From positions 53,389 through 117,388 of the forward strand of contig JASSUK010000035.1 of NCBI GenBank assembly GCA_031963045.1: a stretch of 64,000 nucleotides of DNA, given 5' to 3'. This document shows positions 9,509 to 18,752 of this stretch, piece after piece (the first letter of the stretch is position 1; every line of letters begins with the position of its first letter). The DNA comes from JASSUD01 sp031963045. GTDB lineage: Bacteria > Pseudomonadota > Gammaproteobacteria > Burkholderiales > Burkholderiaceae. The position numbers and the translations under genes were made by a program. The notes below the pieces were generated by a model. That model did no database searches. It saw only the letters and a list, made by a program, of their open reading frames with translations, and was not told the DNA's origin.

Positions 9509-10228
9509 TTATTCAAAAAACTTTTCTCTTTCAGAATAATATTCATAATTTTTTTTAAAAATTTCATGTATTTTTGATTCTATTTCTAATGCTTGATATA
9601 AATTTTCTAATTTTTTATTGTTGGCGTCGCCTATAATTTTTCTTTTTCTGAATTTTTTTTCTTTTAATTTGGATAATTTTTTTTCTAAAGCATGATGTGG
9701 TATTTCTTTAATTAGATTTTTGATTGTATGGTCATGATCCTTTTTGTATATATATAAACTTAATAATATATTTATTTGCGAGAAATACGTACCTTTCTCC
9801 TTCGATTTGCATGGATTTTTATTGTTTAATATTATTTCTTCTAGAGCGGTTATTTTTTTATTAATATCATCTAATTTTTTGGTGTGATATTGTATTATAT
9901 TATCTTGGGTTGCTAGTTCTTTGTCGAGGTCTGATAATTCTGTTTGTAGTTTTTGTAGATAAAGTTTTTGATAATTGAGATTTAATTGATGTTCAGAGGG
10001 TTTTAAATTTATATGTTCGACATTTTTTAATGGCATGGGGTATGAAATAATCAATGGTACTTTTGAAGGGTTTTTTCTAAAAAATTGATTAAAGGAAAAA
10101 TTTCTGCCTTGTGGAGGTCCTTTATATTCAGAATCATCGATGTCGTACATATTGTCCTTTGTACGGATATCCTTTTTTTCAGATGGTGTGTATTGATTTA
10201 TGCTTATGAATCGAAGAATTCCTAGCAT
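9509..10228 (-). CDS. Hypothetical coiled-coil protein
   Basis: A 239-residue, very AT-rich gene that I do not recognise. From about residue 80 the sequence is almost wholly charged and helical, with heptad-like Leu/Ile spacing (LNYQKLYLQKLQTELSDLD, then KLDDINKKITALEEIILN), which suggests a long coiled coil. The first 75 residues are less ordered and contain a Pro/Lys-rich stretch. No signal peptide or membrane segment. ATG start at 10226-10228. It sits downstream of the small gene 10421-10981, in the same direction and with similar base composition, so the two may be a functional pair acquired together. Function unknown. Confidence 0.6.
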   Translation of the reverse strand: MLGILRFISINQYTPSEKKDIRTKDNMYDIDDSEYKGPPQGRNFSFNQFFRKNPSKVPLIISYPMPLKNVEHINLKPSEHQLNLNYQKLYLQKLQTELSDLDKELATQDNIIQYHTKKLDDINKKITALEEIILNNKNPCKSKEKGTYFSQINILLSLYIYKKDHDHTIKNLIKEIPHHALEKKLSKLKEKKFRKRKIIGDANNKKLENLYQALEIESKIHEIFKKNYEYYSEREKFFE

Positions 10229-10420
10229 GCTATCATCCGCTTTGGTTTTTTAGAGAGATCTATGTCAAATATCAGTTATTACTTGTTGATTTTAATAGAT
10301 TTTCTAAAATAGGTAGGTGCTGTTGAGAAAAAATGACTCGTCTTGCGAAGTGGATGTGATTTTATTGGCGTGTTTTAGTGGAGGGGAGGGTAGAGTAGAG
10401 CTTCATTAGCCTGGCTTATA

Positions 10421-10981
10421 TCACATACCTGGTAATTTTTTTATGCAGCTTTTCATTTCCTCTAGCAGGGGTTTTAAAAATTCTTCTGCTTTTTTGCTGG
10501 GTTCTTCTAAATCAGAAAAAGTTTTCATTGGATTATGTTTTATTTCTCTTGTTTCTTCAAAAACATGGTGCATGATTTTTTCATATATTTCTAATATTTT
10601 TATATTTACTTTATATGCATCTGCATCCGTTTCCTGAGTTTCATTTGTGGAATTTTTGTGTTTAAAGTATTTTTCTGTTAAAACAAATAGGGTTTTTTCT
10701 TTTTTTTCTATGTTTTTTTTATAAAGTTGTATTGGGTTTTTTAAGTATCCTTTTATTTCAGTAAGCATTCCTAAAGTGTGTATATTTGTTGATTCATGCA
10801 TTTCTTTTTTATTTTCAATATTATTTTTTCTAAAAAAGGATGGAGGATGTATATCTGATAATAGACTGTCTACGGCCATATATATTCCACGTATTCTTTC
10901 TTTTGATGTCTTTTTGTGAGGCCCATGCTCATAGACGATCATATCATTTGAATATTCATCATTTTTCATAAATTTAAGCAT
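10421..10981 (-). CDS. Hypothetical AT-rich protein
   Basis: A 186-residue, Lys/Glu-rich protein that I do not recognise. Helical throughout by composition; residues about 85-130 (YKKNIEKKEKTLFVLTEKYF onward) could form a short coiled coil. The C-terminus ends in a Cys-Ile-Lys-Lys-Leu-Pro-Gly-Met tail. No signal sequence. The ATG at 10979-10981 has AGGAAT upstream. The low GC contrasts sharply with neighbouring clpA and prlC and fits an acquired accessory gene. It is followed after about 190 bp by the coiled-coil gene 9509-10228. Confidence 0.55.
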   Translation of the reverse strand: MLKFMKNDEYSNDMIVYEHGPHKKTSKERIRGIYMAVDSLLSDIHPPSFFRKNNIENKKEMHESTNIHTLGMLTEIKGYLKNPIQLYKKNIEKKEKTLFVLTEKYFKHKNSTNETQETDADAYKVNIKILEIYEKIMHHVFEETREIKHNPMKTFSDLEEPSKKAEEFLKPLLEEMKSCIKKLPGM

Positions 10982-11099
10982 AATTATATTCCTTTTTGAA
11001 ATATAAAAAATCCTGATGATTTTTTGGAAATTTTTATGTGCTACTCCTTGTAATTTCTAAAAGAATATTCTTATACATTATTTTAAATTACCCATTAAA

Positions 11100-11136
11100 A
11101 AATCCATCCATTTTTTCTGAAAAAATGGATGGATTT
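11100..11136. terminator. Intrinsic terminator hairpin between prlC and the AT-rich pair
   Basis: Perfect inverted repeat AAATCCATCCATTTTTT / AAAAAATGGATGGATTT around CTG, followed by another T-run. The 10982-11346 gap contains this hairpin and two repeat half-units, and no gene. Confidence 0.7.
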
Positions 11137-11182
11137 CCGAAGATTTTTTTACAATACTATCCCTTATTGCGCAAAAGTAATG

Positions 11183-11317
11183 TGTAGGTTGGTAGTGAGG
11201 CACGAACCTCAACATGCGTACCACGGTCTTTTAATTTTTGCTTTTGACCATTTATAAGCAGGTTTTCAAGAAGACCGTGGTTTGCATGTTGGGGTTCCTT
11301 CGTCACCACCAACCTAC
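11183..11317. repeat. Interspersed repeat pair, outward-facing half-units
   Basis: A minus-strand half-unit at 11183-11223 and a plus-strand half-unit (CCTTCGTCACC variant) at 11278-11317. They are joined by a spacer with its own 10-bp inverted ends, CCACGGTCTT (11221-11230) and AAGACCGTGG (11271-11280). The spacer matches the one at 2831-2896 in the other orientation. Confidence 0.85.
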
Positions 11318-11346
11318 AATTTTTTAAGCGAATAGGGGTATATTTT

Positions 11347-13467
11347 TTATTTGCCCATTCCACTATGCCTTAACAACGCATCGATACGTGGCTCTCGTTT
11401 TCTAAAAGCTATAAAAGAATCCATTGCGCTGCGGCTGCCGCCTACTTCTAAAATTTCTCGACGGTAGTGCGCACCGGTTTCTGGGTCTAGCACAGGCGTG
11501 CCTTTTCTTTCTGCGGCTTCTTCAAAAGCAGCATAGGCGTCTGCGGAGAGTACTTCTGCCCATTTATAGCTGTAATAGCCTGCTGCATAGCCGCCTGCAA
11601 AAATATGGCTAAAGGTATTCAGTGTGCGAGAGAAGGGCGCTTGTGGGAGGACGTTGTATTTTTTATGCATGGCTTGAGCACAAGTTTGCAGATCTTCTTT
11701 TTCAGGGTTGAAATCGGTATGCAATTTCAAATCTAGCAAGGAAAAAACAATTTGTCGCAAAGTACCTAAGCCAGTTTGAAAATGCTTAGCAGCTTGCATT
11801 TTGTCAAACAGAGCGCGAGGTAATGCTTCACCGGTATCCACATGCGCGGTTAATTGCCTGAGCTCTTGCCATTCCCAGCAGAAATTTTCCATAAACTGGG
11901 AAGGGAGCTCTACGGCATCCCATTCCACTCCATGAATACCCGAGACGGCTAAATCTTCAATTTGGGTGAGCATATGGTGTAAGCCATGCCCAAACTCATG
12001 GAAGAGTGTGATGACATCGTCATGGGTAAAACAAGCGGGCTTATCGGCTAGAGGGGCTGAGAAATTGCAGGTTAGGTAGGCTACAGGAGTGTGCAAAACC
12101 CCTTTTGCATCGCGGTAACGCGAGCGCGCATCATCCATCCATGCTCCGCCGCGCTTACCGGGGCGTGCGTATAAATCTAAATAAAATTGTGCAATAAGGC
12201 CGCCACTCTGTGCATGGAGTACTTCAAAAAATCGCACGTCTTTATGCCATACCTCGGCTGTGGCTGGGCGTATGGTGATATTAAAAAGGGTTTGCGCTAC
12301 CTTGAAAAGCCCAGCAAGCACCGCTTGCTCGGGGAAGTATTGTCTGACTTCTTGTTCCGAAAACGCATAGCGTGCTTCACGCAATTTTTCAGCGGCAAAG
12401 GTTATATCCCAGGGCTCTAAATGGGTAAGACCCAGTTCTTTAGCTGCAAATGCTTGGAGTTCTTCCCATTCTTGCTCGGCATAGGGGCGTGCGCGCTGAG
12501 CTAGGTCTTCTAAAAAGTCCTGTACTTGCTCTGGAGACTGCGCCATTTTGGTTACCAGCGATAAATCGGCAAACCGTGCATAGCCCAGCATATTGGCTTC
12601 TTTGCTTCGAAGGGTCAGTTGTTCCTTAATAATTTGCGTGTTATCCCATGCCGCTTGCCCTTGCCCATATTCAGGCCCTAATTCAGAGGCCCTAGTTACA
12701 TAGGCGCGATACAAGGCTTCGCGTAGGGGGCGATGGGTGGCGTATTGCATCACGGGGAAGTAAGAGGGGAAATGCAGCGTGAAATGCCATCCGGATTCGC
12801 CTTGTTCCTCAGCCGCAGCGCGTGCAGCGGCTCGATCATCATCGGGCAGGCCTTCTAGCTCGGTTTCATCCAGTACTCGGTATACATACGCATTGGTGGC
12901 ATCTAGCGCATGGTCTGCAAATTGCTTGCAAAGCGTGGCTTGGCGTTCTTGCAGGGCCATAAAGGAGGGCTTGAGCGCTTCATCTAGCCCCGCACCAGAT
13001 AAGCGGAAATCGCGCAGTGCATCATTGAGGATTTTTTGGCGCGTAGGAGTGAGTGCGTCATAAGCAGGGCTATTGCGTAGCGCTTGATATTTTTGATAGA
13101 GCGCTAGAGATTGCCCAAGGCTAGACCAAAATTGGGTAACGCGCGGCAAGTTTTCTCCATGCACTGCTCGTAATTCTTCCGTATCGAGCACCGATTTCAA
13201 GTGCCCCACTATGCCCCAGGCACGTCCTAAGAAGTCTGTAGCCTCCTCCAATGGAGTAACCACCGTTTCCCAGCCAGCAGGCGTATCAGGCGCGATAACG
13301 TGCTCGAGTGTAGCCGTTGCGTGCGCCAATAGAAGGTCTAGCGCAGGGCTAATATGCGCGGGACGAATGGCTGCAAAGCGTGGGAGGTCAGAAAAATCAA
13401 GTAGAGGATTGCCAGCGCATGCAGTGAAGTCTAGAACGGGAGGGAGGAGTGATAGAGAAACAGACAT
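11347..13467 (-). CDS. prlC: Oligopeptidase A (M3 family zinc metallopeptidase)
   Basis: A 706-residue cytosolic thimet-type oligopeptidase that degrades short peptides, including cleaved signal peptides. The zinc-binding motif HEFGH is at residues 490-494, followed by GLHHML, with the downstream Glu helix (ELPSQFMENFCWE) supplying the third ligand. The N-terminal start FTACAGNPLLDFSDLPRF and the C-terminal GGSRSAMDSFIAFR are characteristic of PrlC. Length is typical (about 680-710). The ATG at 13465-13467 is the natural start. Its GC is higher than that of the adjacent accessory genes, as expected of a core gene. It ends within about 30 bp of a repeat half-unit. Confidence 0.96.
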   Translation of the reverse strand: MSVSLSLLPPVLDFTACAGNPLLDFSDLPRFAAIRPAHISPALDLLLAHATATLEHVIAPDTPAGWETVVTPLEEATDFLGRAWGIVGHLKSVLDTEELRAVHGENLPRVTQFWSSLGQSLALYQKYQALRNSPAYDALTPTRQKILNDALRDFRLSGAGLDEALKPSFMALQERQATLCKQFADHALDATNAYVYRVLDETELEGLPDDDRAAARAAAEEQGESGWHFTLHFPSYFPVMQYATHRPLREALYRAYVTRASELGPEYGQGQAAWDNTQIIKEQLTLRSKEANMLGYARFADLSLVTKMAQSPEQVQDFLEDLAQRARPYAEQEWEELQAFAAKELGLTHLEPWDITFAAEKLREARYAFSEQEVRQYFPEQAVLAGLFKVAQTLFNITIRPATAEVWHKDVRFFEVLHAQSGGLIAQFYLDLYARPGKRGGAWMDDARSRYRDAKGVLHTPVAYLTCNFSAPLADKPACFTHDDVITLFHEFGHGLHHMLTQIEDLAVSGIHGVEWDAVELPSQFMENFCWEWQELRQLTAHVDTGEALPRALFDKMQAAKHFQTGLGTLRQIVFSLLDLKLHTDFNPEKEDLQTCAQAMHKKYNVLPQAPFSRTLNTFSHIFAGGYAAGYYSYKWAEVLSADAYAAFEEAAERKGTPVLDPETGAHYRREILEVGGSRSAMDSFIAFRKREPRIDALLRHSGMGK

Positions 13468-13788
13468 TCGAAGCCCATTAAAAAAGTGGAAAAAGCAACT
13501 AAAGAGGAAGCTGGAAAAGCTTAATCCGTGCCGTGGCTATTGCCTGCCATTATAAGTTTACCGTTCATAAAGTGGCTATTTATGTGCGCAGATATCTGCT
13601 CCGTAAAGGCTATAGAGAAGCGCGCATTTTCCGATGAGAAAGGTGCTTCATGCGAACTAGGTTAGGAAGATCTACACTTCAGACTCATTTTTTTCTTAGG
13701 TAGATTTAAGACTTCATTTTGTGTATAAACAGATTTTTCTTGTTGTTTATATGCAATATCGTCGTGATCTTTTTTGGGAAATATCCAT
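13468..13788. other. Intergenic gap without a supported gene
   Basis: A 321-bp region between the divergent prlC and ankyrin genes. Short open frames here are not supported by composition, start context or recognisable sequence. It must contain the promoters of both genes, but I could not place them confidently. Confidence 0.5.
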
Positions 13789-15345
13789 ATGTTACGCACT
13801 GCAATAGGGCTGGGCTCTTCAAAAGGCCCTTCTATGCATTTCAGATCGCCTTCCACTGCCGATATAGCTTCTACAGCCACTACCGCAAAATCTACTCGTT
13901 CTCAGTTTCAAAATAATGTACAGGCTGTGGTGGATAACCAGTACAAGCCAACCGATTTTTGCAACAATCTGCTACCGGTGATTGGAAGTGTCGACACATT
14001 CCCTGCCTACGGCGAAATAAGCGAAAGCGTACGGAGTAGAAAAAAAACAATCCATTTATCCGTAGAAGAGGGTTCAAATAAATGGAAAATACTGGATTTC
14101 GCTATTTCGCAGCAAAATGACAAAGTGATTCAGGCGCTGATCAAAAAACATATGGATGCATCTAACGCGCAGAGCCGCGTCAGTGAAACTGCACCTAACA
14201 CGGCTAAATCAACTAAGACACTAGAGCGACAGTATGCGGACCACGCACAATTGCTTCGCTGCGCATTTGCTCAGTATAGTGATGAAGCCATTCCAATGCT
14301 GATCACCCTATGTGCGGAGGCGCTTAACTTACGCAATGTACATGATACAAAAGAGAATGCGCAAAATACAACTCAACCGAATGACGCATCTATAAAACAG
14401 TACTGGGAAAACCTCGCATTACTCCGCCGTCTGCTACCAAAAAAGAGCCCAGATAATATTGATATTCAATCTTTGATGAAAGCATGTGCGTATACGCTGA
14501 ATTCACAAGGCGGCGTAATTAAAAATGTGCAGACTCCCGCTGAACCGGAGGATGCGCCCATAGAACGGTATTCAAAAAACTTACTACTACTGCATTTAGC
14601 CATTTTGCAGCAAAATGAAAAAGCGATTCAAGCGCTAATTAAAATATGTGTATGCGAGTTTAACGAACAGAATGATGCAAGTGAGAACACGCAAAACCTA
14701 GCTAAATTCATGGGCTCTCCAGAAGAGCAGTATGAGAAGCATTTAAATCTGCTTTCCTACGCCGTTTCGCAAAATGCTTATGAGATGCTTCCGTTTTTGA
14801 TTGAATCTAGCACAGATAAGTATAAAAGAACGCTACTCCATTACACAGCTGCAGACGGGTTGCCTAATCTAGTTAAAATCTTACTGAATAGCGGTGTGGA
14901 AAGAGCATTGCCGGATGTAAATCAAATGACTCCTCTGCATCACGCAGCTCAAAATGGCCGTCTCAAAGTAGTGGAAGCTTTGCTTGAGAGAGAGGCAGAA
15001 TTCGTACTGCATGGAATAATTCATAAGAAAAAAGAAGTAGATTCTTTGAGTTTAGATAAAAAAACACCTCTATTTCTTGCCGCTGAATCTGGCCATTTCA
15101 AGGTAGTCAAATTTTTGCGTGCGAAAGGGGCGAACATACATCTAGCGGCGCGCAATGGAGAGACGCCTTACAGCATCGCGCATAAATTGGGTCACGAAAA
15201 AATAGCAGATTTTTTGAAAGATGAAATGGAGAAAAAGCAACAGAAATGGGAGGCAATAAAACCAAAGTCACAGGGCTTGCTAGGGTATGTGCAGAGCTGT
15301 TACACCTATCTACAAGGATGGGGGGCATACCTCTATAAGTCGTAG
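13789..15345 (+). CDS. Ankyrin-repeat protein
   Basis: A 518-residue protein. I use the ATG at 13789 rather than an in-frame TTG 15 nt upstream, because GGGAAA lies at a suitable distance. Residues 1-60 are Ser/Thr/Ala-rich and probably disordered. Residues about 100-350 contain about five degenerate units of 70-80 residues, each with a core like LLHLAILQQNEKAIQALIK, which look like decayed ankyrin-type repeats. Clear ankyrin repeats follow at about 350-490 (TLLHYTAADG, TPLHHAAQNG, TPLFLAAESG). The C-terminal tail ends with an aromatic-rich segment. It lacks the F-box-like N-terminus of the pair at 2984-6456. Likely host-directed or regulatory protein binder; partner unknown. Confidence 0.75.
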   Translation: MLRTAIGLGSSKGPSMHFRSPSTADIASTATTAKSTRSQFQNNVQAVVDNQYKPTDFCNNLLPVIGSVDTFPAYGEISESVRSRKKTIHLSVEEGSNKWKILDFAISQQNDKVIQALIKKHMDASNAQSRVSETAPNTAKSTKTLERQYADHAQLLRCAFAQYSDEAIPMLITLCAEALNLRNVHDTKENAQNTTQPNDASIKQYWENLALLRRLLPKKSPDNIDIQSLMKACAYTLNSQGGVIKNVQTPAEPEDAPIERYSKNLLLLHLAILQQNEKAIQALIKICVCEFNEQNDASENTQNLAKFMGSPEEQYEKHLNLLSYAVSQNAYEMLPFLIESSTDKYKRTLLHYTAADGLPNLVKILLNSGVERALPDVNQMTPLHHAAQNGRLKVVEALLEREAEFVLHGIIHKKKEVDSLSLDKKTPLFLAAESGHFKVVKFLRAKGANIHLAARNGETPYSIAHKLGHEKIADFLKDEMEKKQQKWEAIKPKSQGLLGYVQSCYTYLQGWGAYLYKS

Positions 15346-15780
15346 AAAATGCGTAAAAGCAGCCAGCCTATGGCGTATTGATTTAGGTATGCAGTTTGCA
15401 AAATTACTTCAATATTGACTTTTAATAAAAAATATGCATGTACGCAAATAAAAAATTTTACTTGCATGCCTAAATCCCCACTCTTTACAATCCGCCCGTT
15501 TGCGTCGCGCATCAGATTCTTTTTTCTGGAAAAATAGCGGTATATTCAGGGCTTTTACGGAGTGCATTTATAATATGGTGCTTCGGTGTTCTGGGTTGCA
15601 CAGGCTATGCGCATCGGCGCGCTCCACCCTTTACATACTCACGGGTAGCCTATTGGCACCCCATTTTAACTAGCGTGCTTGCGTGTATTGCAACCGCTGC
15701 CTTTTTGCGACCTTTGCACTTACGCAAACCGCACTCTACAAAATAGGCTGTCCCAATATGGGCAGTCATTAGGAGAAGTT
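15346..15780. promoter_or_regulatory. aceE upstream region with a possible promoter
   Basis: A 435-bp gap with no supported gene. A good -10-like TATAAT lies at 15569-15574 within TTTATAATATGG; the -35 match is weak. AGGAGAAG just before 15781 is a strong ribosome binding site that fixes the aceE start. Confidence 0.35.
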
Positions 15781-18513
15781 ATGTCCAAACCTATGTCCCT
15801 TGCTGCGGTTACTGCCCTAGCTACAACGCACACAGATGAAGATCCTCAAGAAACCGCCGAATGGCTAGAGGCGCTCGATGGGGTATTTAATGCACCGGGC
15901 TCAGATAGGGCGCACTATCTTATTGAGCGGCAAATTGAATTTGCGCGTCTACATGGCGATCATTTGCCTTTTACTTCGACTACGCCTTATATCAACACGA
16001 TAGATGTAGACCAGCAGGCTCGTAGCCCAGGAGACCATGATCTGGAACACCGGATTCGCTCCTATACGCGTTGGAATGCGATTGCAATGGTGCTGCGTGC
16101 AGGGCGGGACACGAATGTAGGTGGGCATATCGCTTCTTTTGCCTCTGGAGCTACGCTGTATGACATTGGTTTTAACCATTTCTGGCATGCGCCTTCTGCA
16201 GAGCATGGTGGAGATTTAATTTTTGTACAGGGGCATTCTTCCCCTGGTATTTATTCTCGTGCTTTTTTATTGGGCCGTTTGACTGAGCAACAGTTGGATA
16301 ATTTCCGCCAAGAAGTTGGTGGTGAAGGGCTTTCTTCTTATCCCCATCCTTGGCTCATGCCTGATTTTTGGCAGTTCCCAACCGTTTCGATGGGCTTGGG
16401 CCCCATCATGGCCATTTATCAAGCGCGTTTTATGAAATACCTGCAAGCGCGCGGAGTGGTAAAAACAGTCGGGCGCAAAGTGTGGGCGTTTCTGGGTGAT
16501 GGGGAGATGGATGAACCCGAATCGCTTGGAGCCATTGGTATGGCCGGGCGTGAGCGTTTAGATAACCTCATTTTTGTTGTGAACTGTAATTTACAGCGCC
16601 TAGATGGGCCGGTTCGCGGGAATGGAAAAATTATTCAAGAGTTGGAATCCAGCTTTAGGGGTTCTGGCTGGAATGTGATCAAAGTGGTCTGGGGCAGCCG
16701 TTGGGATGCGCTTTTGGCGCGCGATAAGCAAGGTATTTTGATGCGCCGCATGATGGAAGTCGTGGATGGCGAATATCAAACGTATAAATCCAAAAATGGC
16801 GCCCATGTACGTGAATATTTCTTTAATACGCCTGAGCTCAAAGCACTAGTAAGCGACTGGTCGGATGAAGATATTTGGAATTTAAATCGCGGCGGCCATG
16901 ACCCCCATAAAATTTATGCTGCCTTCAAACAGGCTTCACAAACACGCGGCCAGCCCACGGTTATCCTAGCGAAGACCATTAAGGGCTATGGCATGGGAGA
17001 AGCAGGTCAGGCGCAGAATATTACGCACCAACAGAAGAAAATGCCGGTTGAAGCGCTCAAAAAATTCCGTGACCGCTTTAATCTGCCGATTACCGATCAA
17101 GATATTGAAAATGTCCCGTATTTAAAATTTGAAGAAGGCTCTAAAGAACTCACCTATATGCGCGCACGTCGCGAAGCTTTGGGAGGGTATTTGCCTGCCA
17201 GACGTCGTAGTGCCGCATCGCTTGAGATTCCTGCCTTGTCTGCTTTTGATGCGCAGCTTAAAAGCACGACAGAAGGGCGAGAAATTTCCACTACGATGGC
17301 TTTTGTACGTATCTTGGGTACGTTACTCAAAGATAAGGTATTAGGTCAGCGTATCGTCCCTATTGTGCCGGATGAATCCCGTACTTTTGGGATGGAAGGA
17401 CTGTTTCGCCAAATTGGAATTTGGAATCAAGACGGGCAAAAATACGTACCGCAAGATTCTGAACAGCTTATGTTTTATAAAGAGACAGAAACGGGGCAGA
17501 TTCTTCAAGAAGGTATTAATGAAGCGGGTGGAATGTGTGACTGGATTGCGGCTGCAACCGCGTATTCCACGCATGGCGAGCCTATGATCCCATTTTATAT
17601 TTTTTACTCGATGTTTGGCTTTCAGCGTATTGGCGATTTGGCTTGGGCTGCTGCCGATATGCGTTCACGCGGCTTTTTGCTGGGCGCGACAGCTGGGCGC
17701 ACCACGCTCAATGGAGAAGGTTTACAGCATGAAGATGGGCATTCGCATCTAATCTCTGCCTGCATTCCGAACTGCGTCAGTTATGATCCGACCTTTGCTT
17801 ACGAAGTGGCAGTCATTGTGCGCGAAGGGCTGCGTCGCATGGTGCAAGAGCAAGAAGATGTGTATTACTACATCACCCTGATGAATGAAAATTACGCACA
17901 TCCCGCGTTGCCAGAAGGCAGCAGTGTGGAGAGCGATATTCTAAAAGGGATGTATCTGTTCAAAAAAGGGCAGGGCGATGCAGATCAAAAAAACAGTGCG
18001 AAGCAGGCTAAACAGGGCGCACACGTACAGTTGCTTGGATCAGGTACTATCTTTAATGAAGTGATTGCCGCTGCCCAGCTTCTTGCTGAGGATTGGGGCG
18101 TAACGGCTGATTTATGGAGCTGCCCAAGCTTTACCGAGCTAGCACGCGAAGGCAATGCCGTAGCACGTCATAATCTGCTGAACCCGAGCGATAAACCACA
18201 GCACTCCCATGTTCAAACGCTGTTAGCGCCGACTACAGGGCCTATTATTGCCGCAACAGATTACATGCGTACTTTTGCTGAGCAAATTCGCGCATTTGTT
18301 CCCCGGCGTTATGTGGTGCTAGGTACAGATGGTTTTGGTCGCTCCGATACACGCGCCAAACTGCGCCATTTCTTTGAAGTGGACCGCCATTGGATTACCG
18401 TAGCGGCGCTCAATGCCTTAGCAGAAGAGGGCACGCTAAAACGGGATGTGGTTGCACAAGCTTTAACGCGTTATCAATTGGATGCCAATAAACCGAATCC
18501 AATGACGATCTAA
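15781..18513 (+). CDS. aceE: Pyruvate dehydrogenase E1 component (homodimeric type)
   Basis: A 910-residue thiamine-diphosphate enzyme that decarboxylates pyruvate and acetylates the lipoyl groups of AceF in the cytosolic pyruvate dehydrogenase complex. The ThDP/Mg motif GDGE...NCN is at about residues 239-270 (GDGEMDEPES ... NCNLQRLDGP). Further family landmarks are the conserved KTIKGYGMGE, and IPFYIFYSMFGFQRIGDL in the pyrimidine domain. Length fits the homodimeric proteobacterial E1. The ATG at 15781 follows AGGAGAAG; the reading frame is open 102 nt further upstream, but that extension is not family-like. aceF follows 239 bp downstream, with a long hairpin in between. Confidence 0.97.
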   Translation: MSKPMSLAAVTALATTHTDEDPQETAEWLEALDGVFNAPGSDRAHYLIERQIEFARLHGDHLPFTSTTPYINTIDVDQQARSPGDHDLEHRIRSYTRWNAIAMVLRAGRDTNVGGHIASFASGATLYDIGFNHFWHAPSAEHGGDLIFVQGHSSPGIYSRAFLLGRLTEQQLDNFRQEVGGEGLSSYPHPWLMPDFWQFPTVSMGLGPIMAIYQARFMKYLQARGVVKTVGRKVWAFLGDGEMDEPESLGAIGMAGRERLDNLIFVVNCNLQRLDGPVRGNGKIIQELESSFRGSGWNVIKVVWGSRWDALLARDKQGILMRRMMEVVDGEYQTYKSKNGAHVREYFFNTPELKALVSDWSDEDIWNLNRGGHDPHKIYAAFKQASQTRGQPTVILAKTIKGYGMGEAGQAQNITHQQKKMPVEALKKFRDRFNLPITDQDIENVPYLKFEEGSKELTYMRARREALGGYLPARRRSAASLEIPALSAFDAQLKSTTEGREISTTMAFVRILGTLLKDKVLGQRIVPIVPDESRTFGMEGLFRQIGIWNQDGQKYVPQDSEQLMFYKETETGQILQEGINEAGGMCDWIAAATAYSTHGEPMIPFYIFYSMFGFQRIGDLAWAAADMRSRGFLLGATAGRTTLNGEGLQHEDGHSHLISACIPNCVSYDPTFAYEVAVIVREGLRRMVQEQEDVYYYITLMNENYAHPALPEGSSVESDILKGMYLFKKGQGDADQKNSAKQAKQGAHVQLLGSGTIFNEVIAAAQLLAEDWGVTADLWSCPSFTELAREGNAVARHNLLNPSDKPQHSHVQTLLAPTTGPIIAATDYMRTFAEQIRAFVPRRYVVLGTDGFGRSDTRAKLRHFFEVDRHWITVAALNALAEEGTLKRDVVAQALTRYQLDANKPNPMTI

Positions 18514-18556
18514 ATGGTCGCTATGCGACTCTACCTCCTCCTAGGTAAGTGAGGAC

Positions 18557-18714
18557 AGGCCCCTAGGGCGCTCCTCAATTGCCCCAAAGGGCCCATCTTT
18601 GAGGTCGTGCGGTGCTCGGGATCCTCACAGTACTTAAGTACATCCGGATCCTGCGCTCCTGCTCCCCCAAATATGAACCCTTTGGGGCAATTGAGGAACG
18701 CCCTAGATGGGCCT
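18557..18714. repeat. Long imperfect hairpin between aceE and aceF
   Basis: Arms 18562-18591 and 18678-18706 pair over 29 positions with a single mismatch. An outer AGGCCC/GGGCCT pair (18557-18562 with 18709-18714) extends the stem. Inside are two GGATCC sites and a GTACTTAAGTAC palindrome. It could act as an mRNA processing, stabilising or partial-termination structure within the operon, or be a small mobile element. It lacks a T-run. Confidence 0.75.
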
Positions 18715-18752
18715 GAGGTACTTTTCACCTTTTTAAAAGAATAAACCCTGCG

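Noticed and set aside
15679..15780. N-terminal extension of aceE
   Set aside because: The extension is not family-like, while ATG 15781 has a strong ribosome binding site and gives a standard length.
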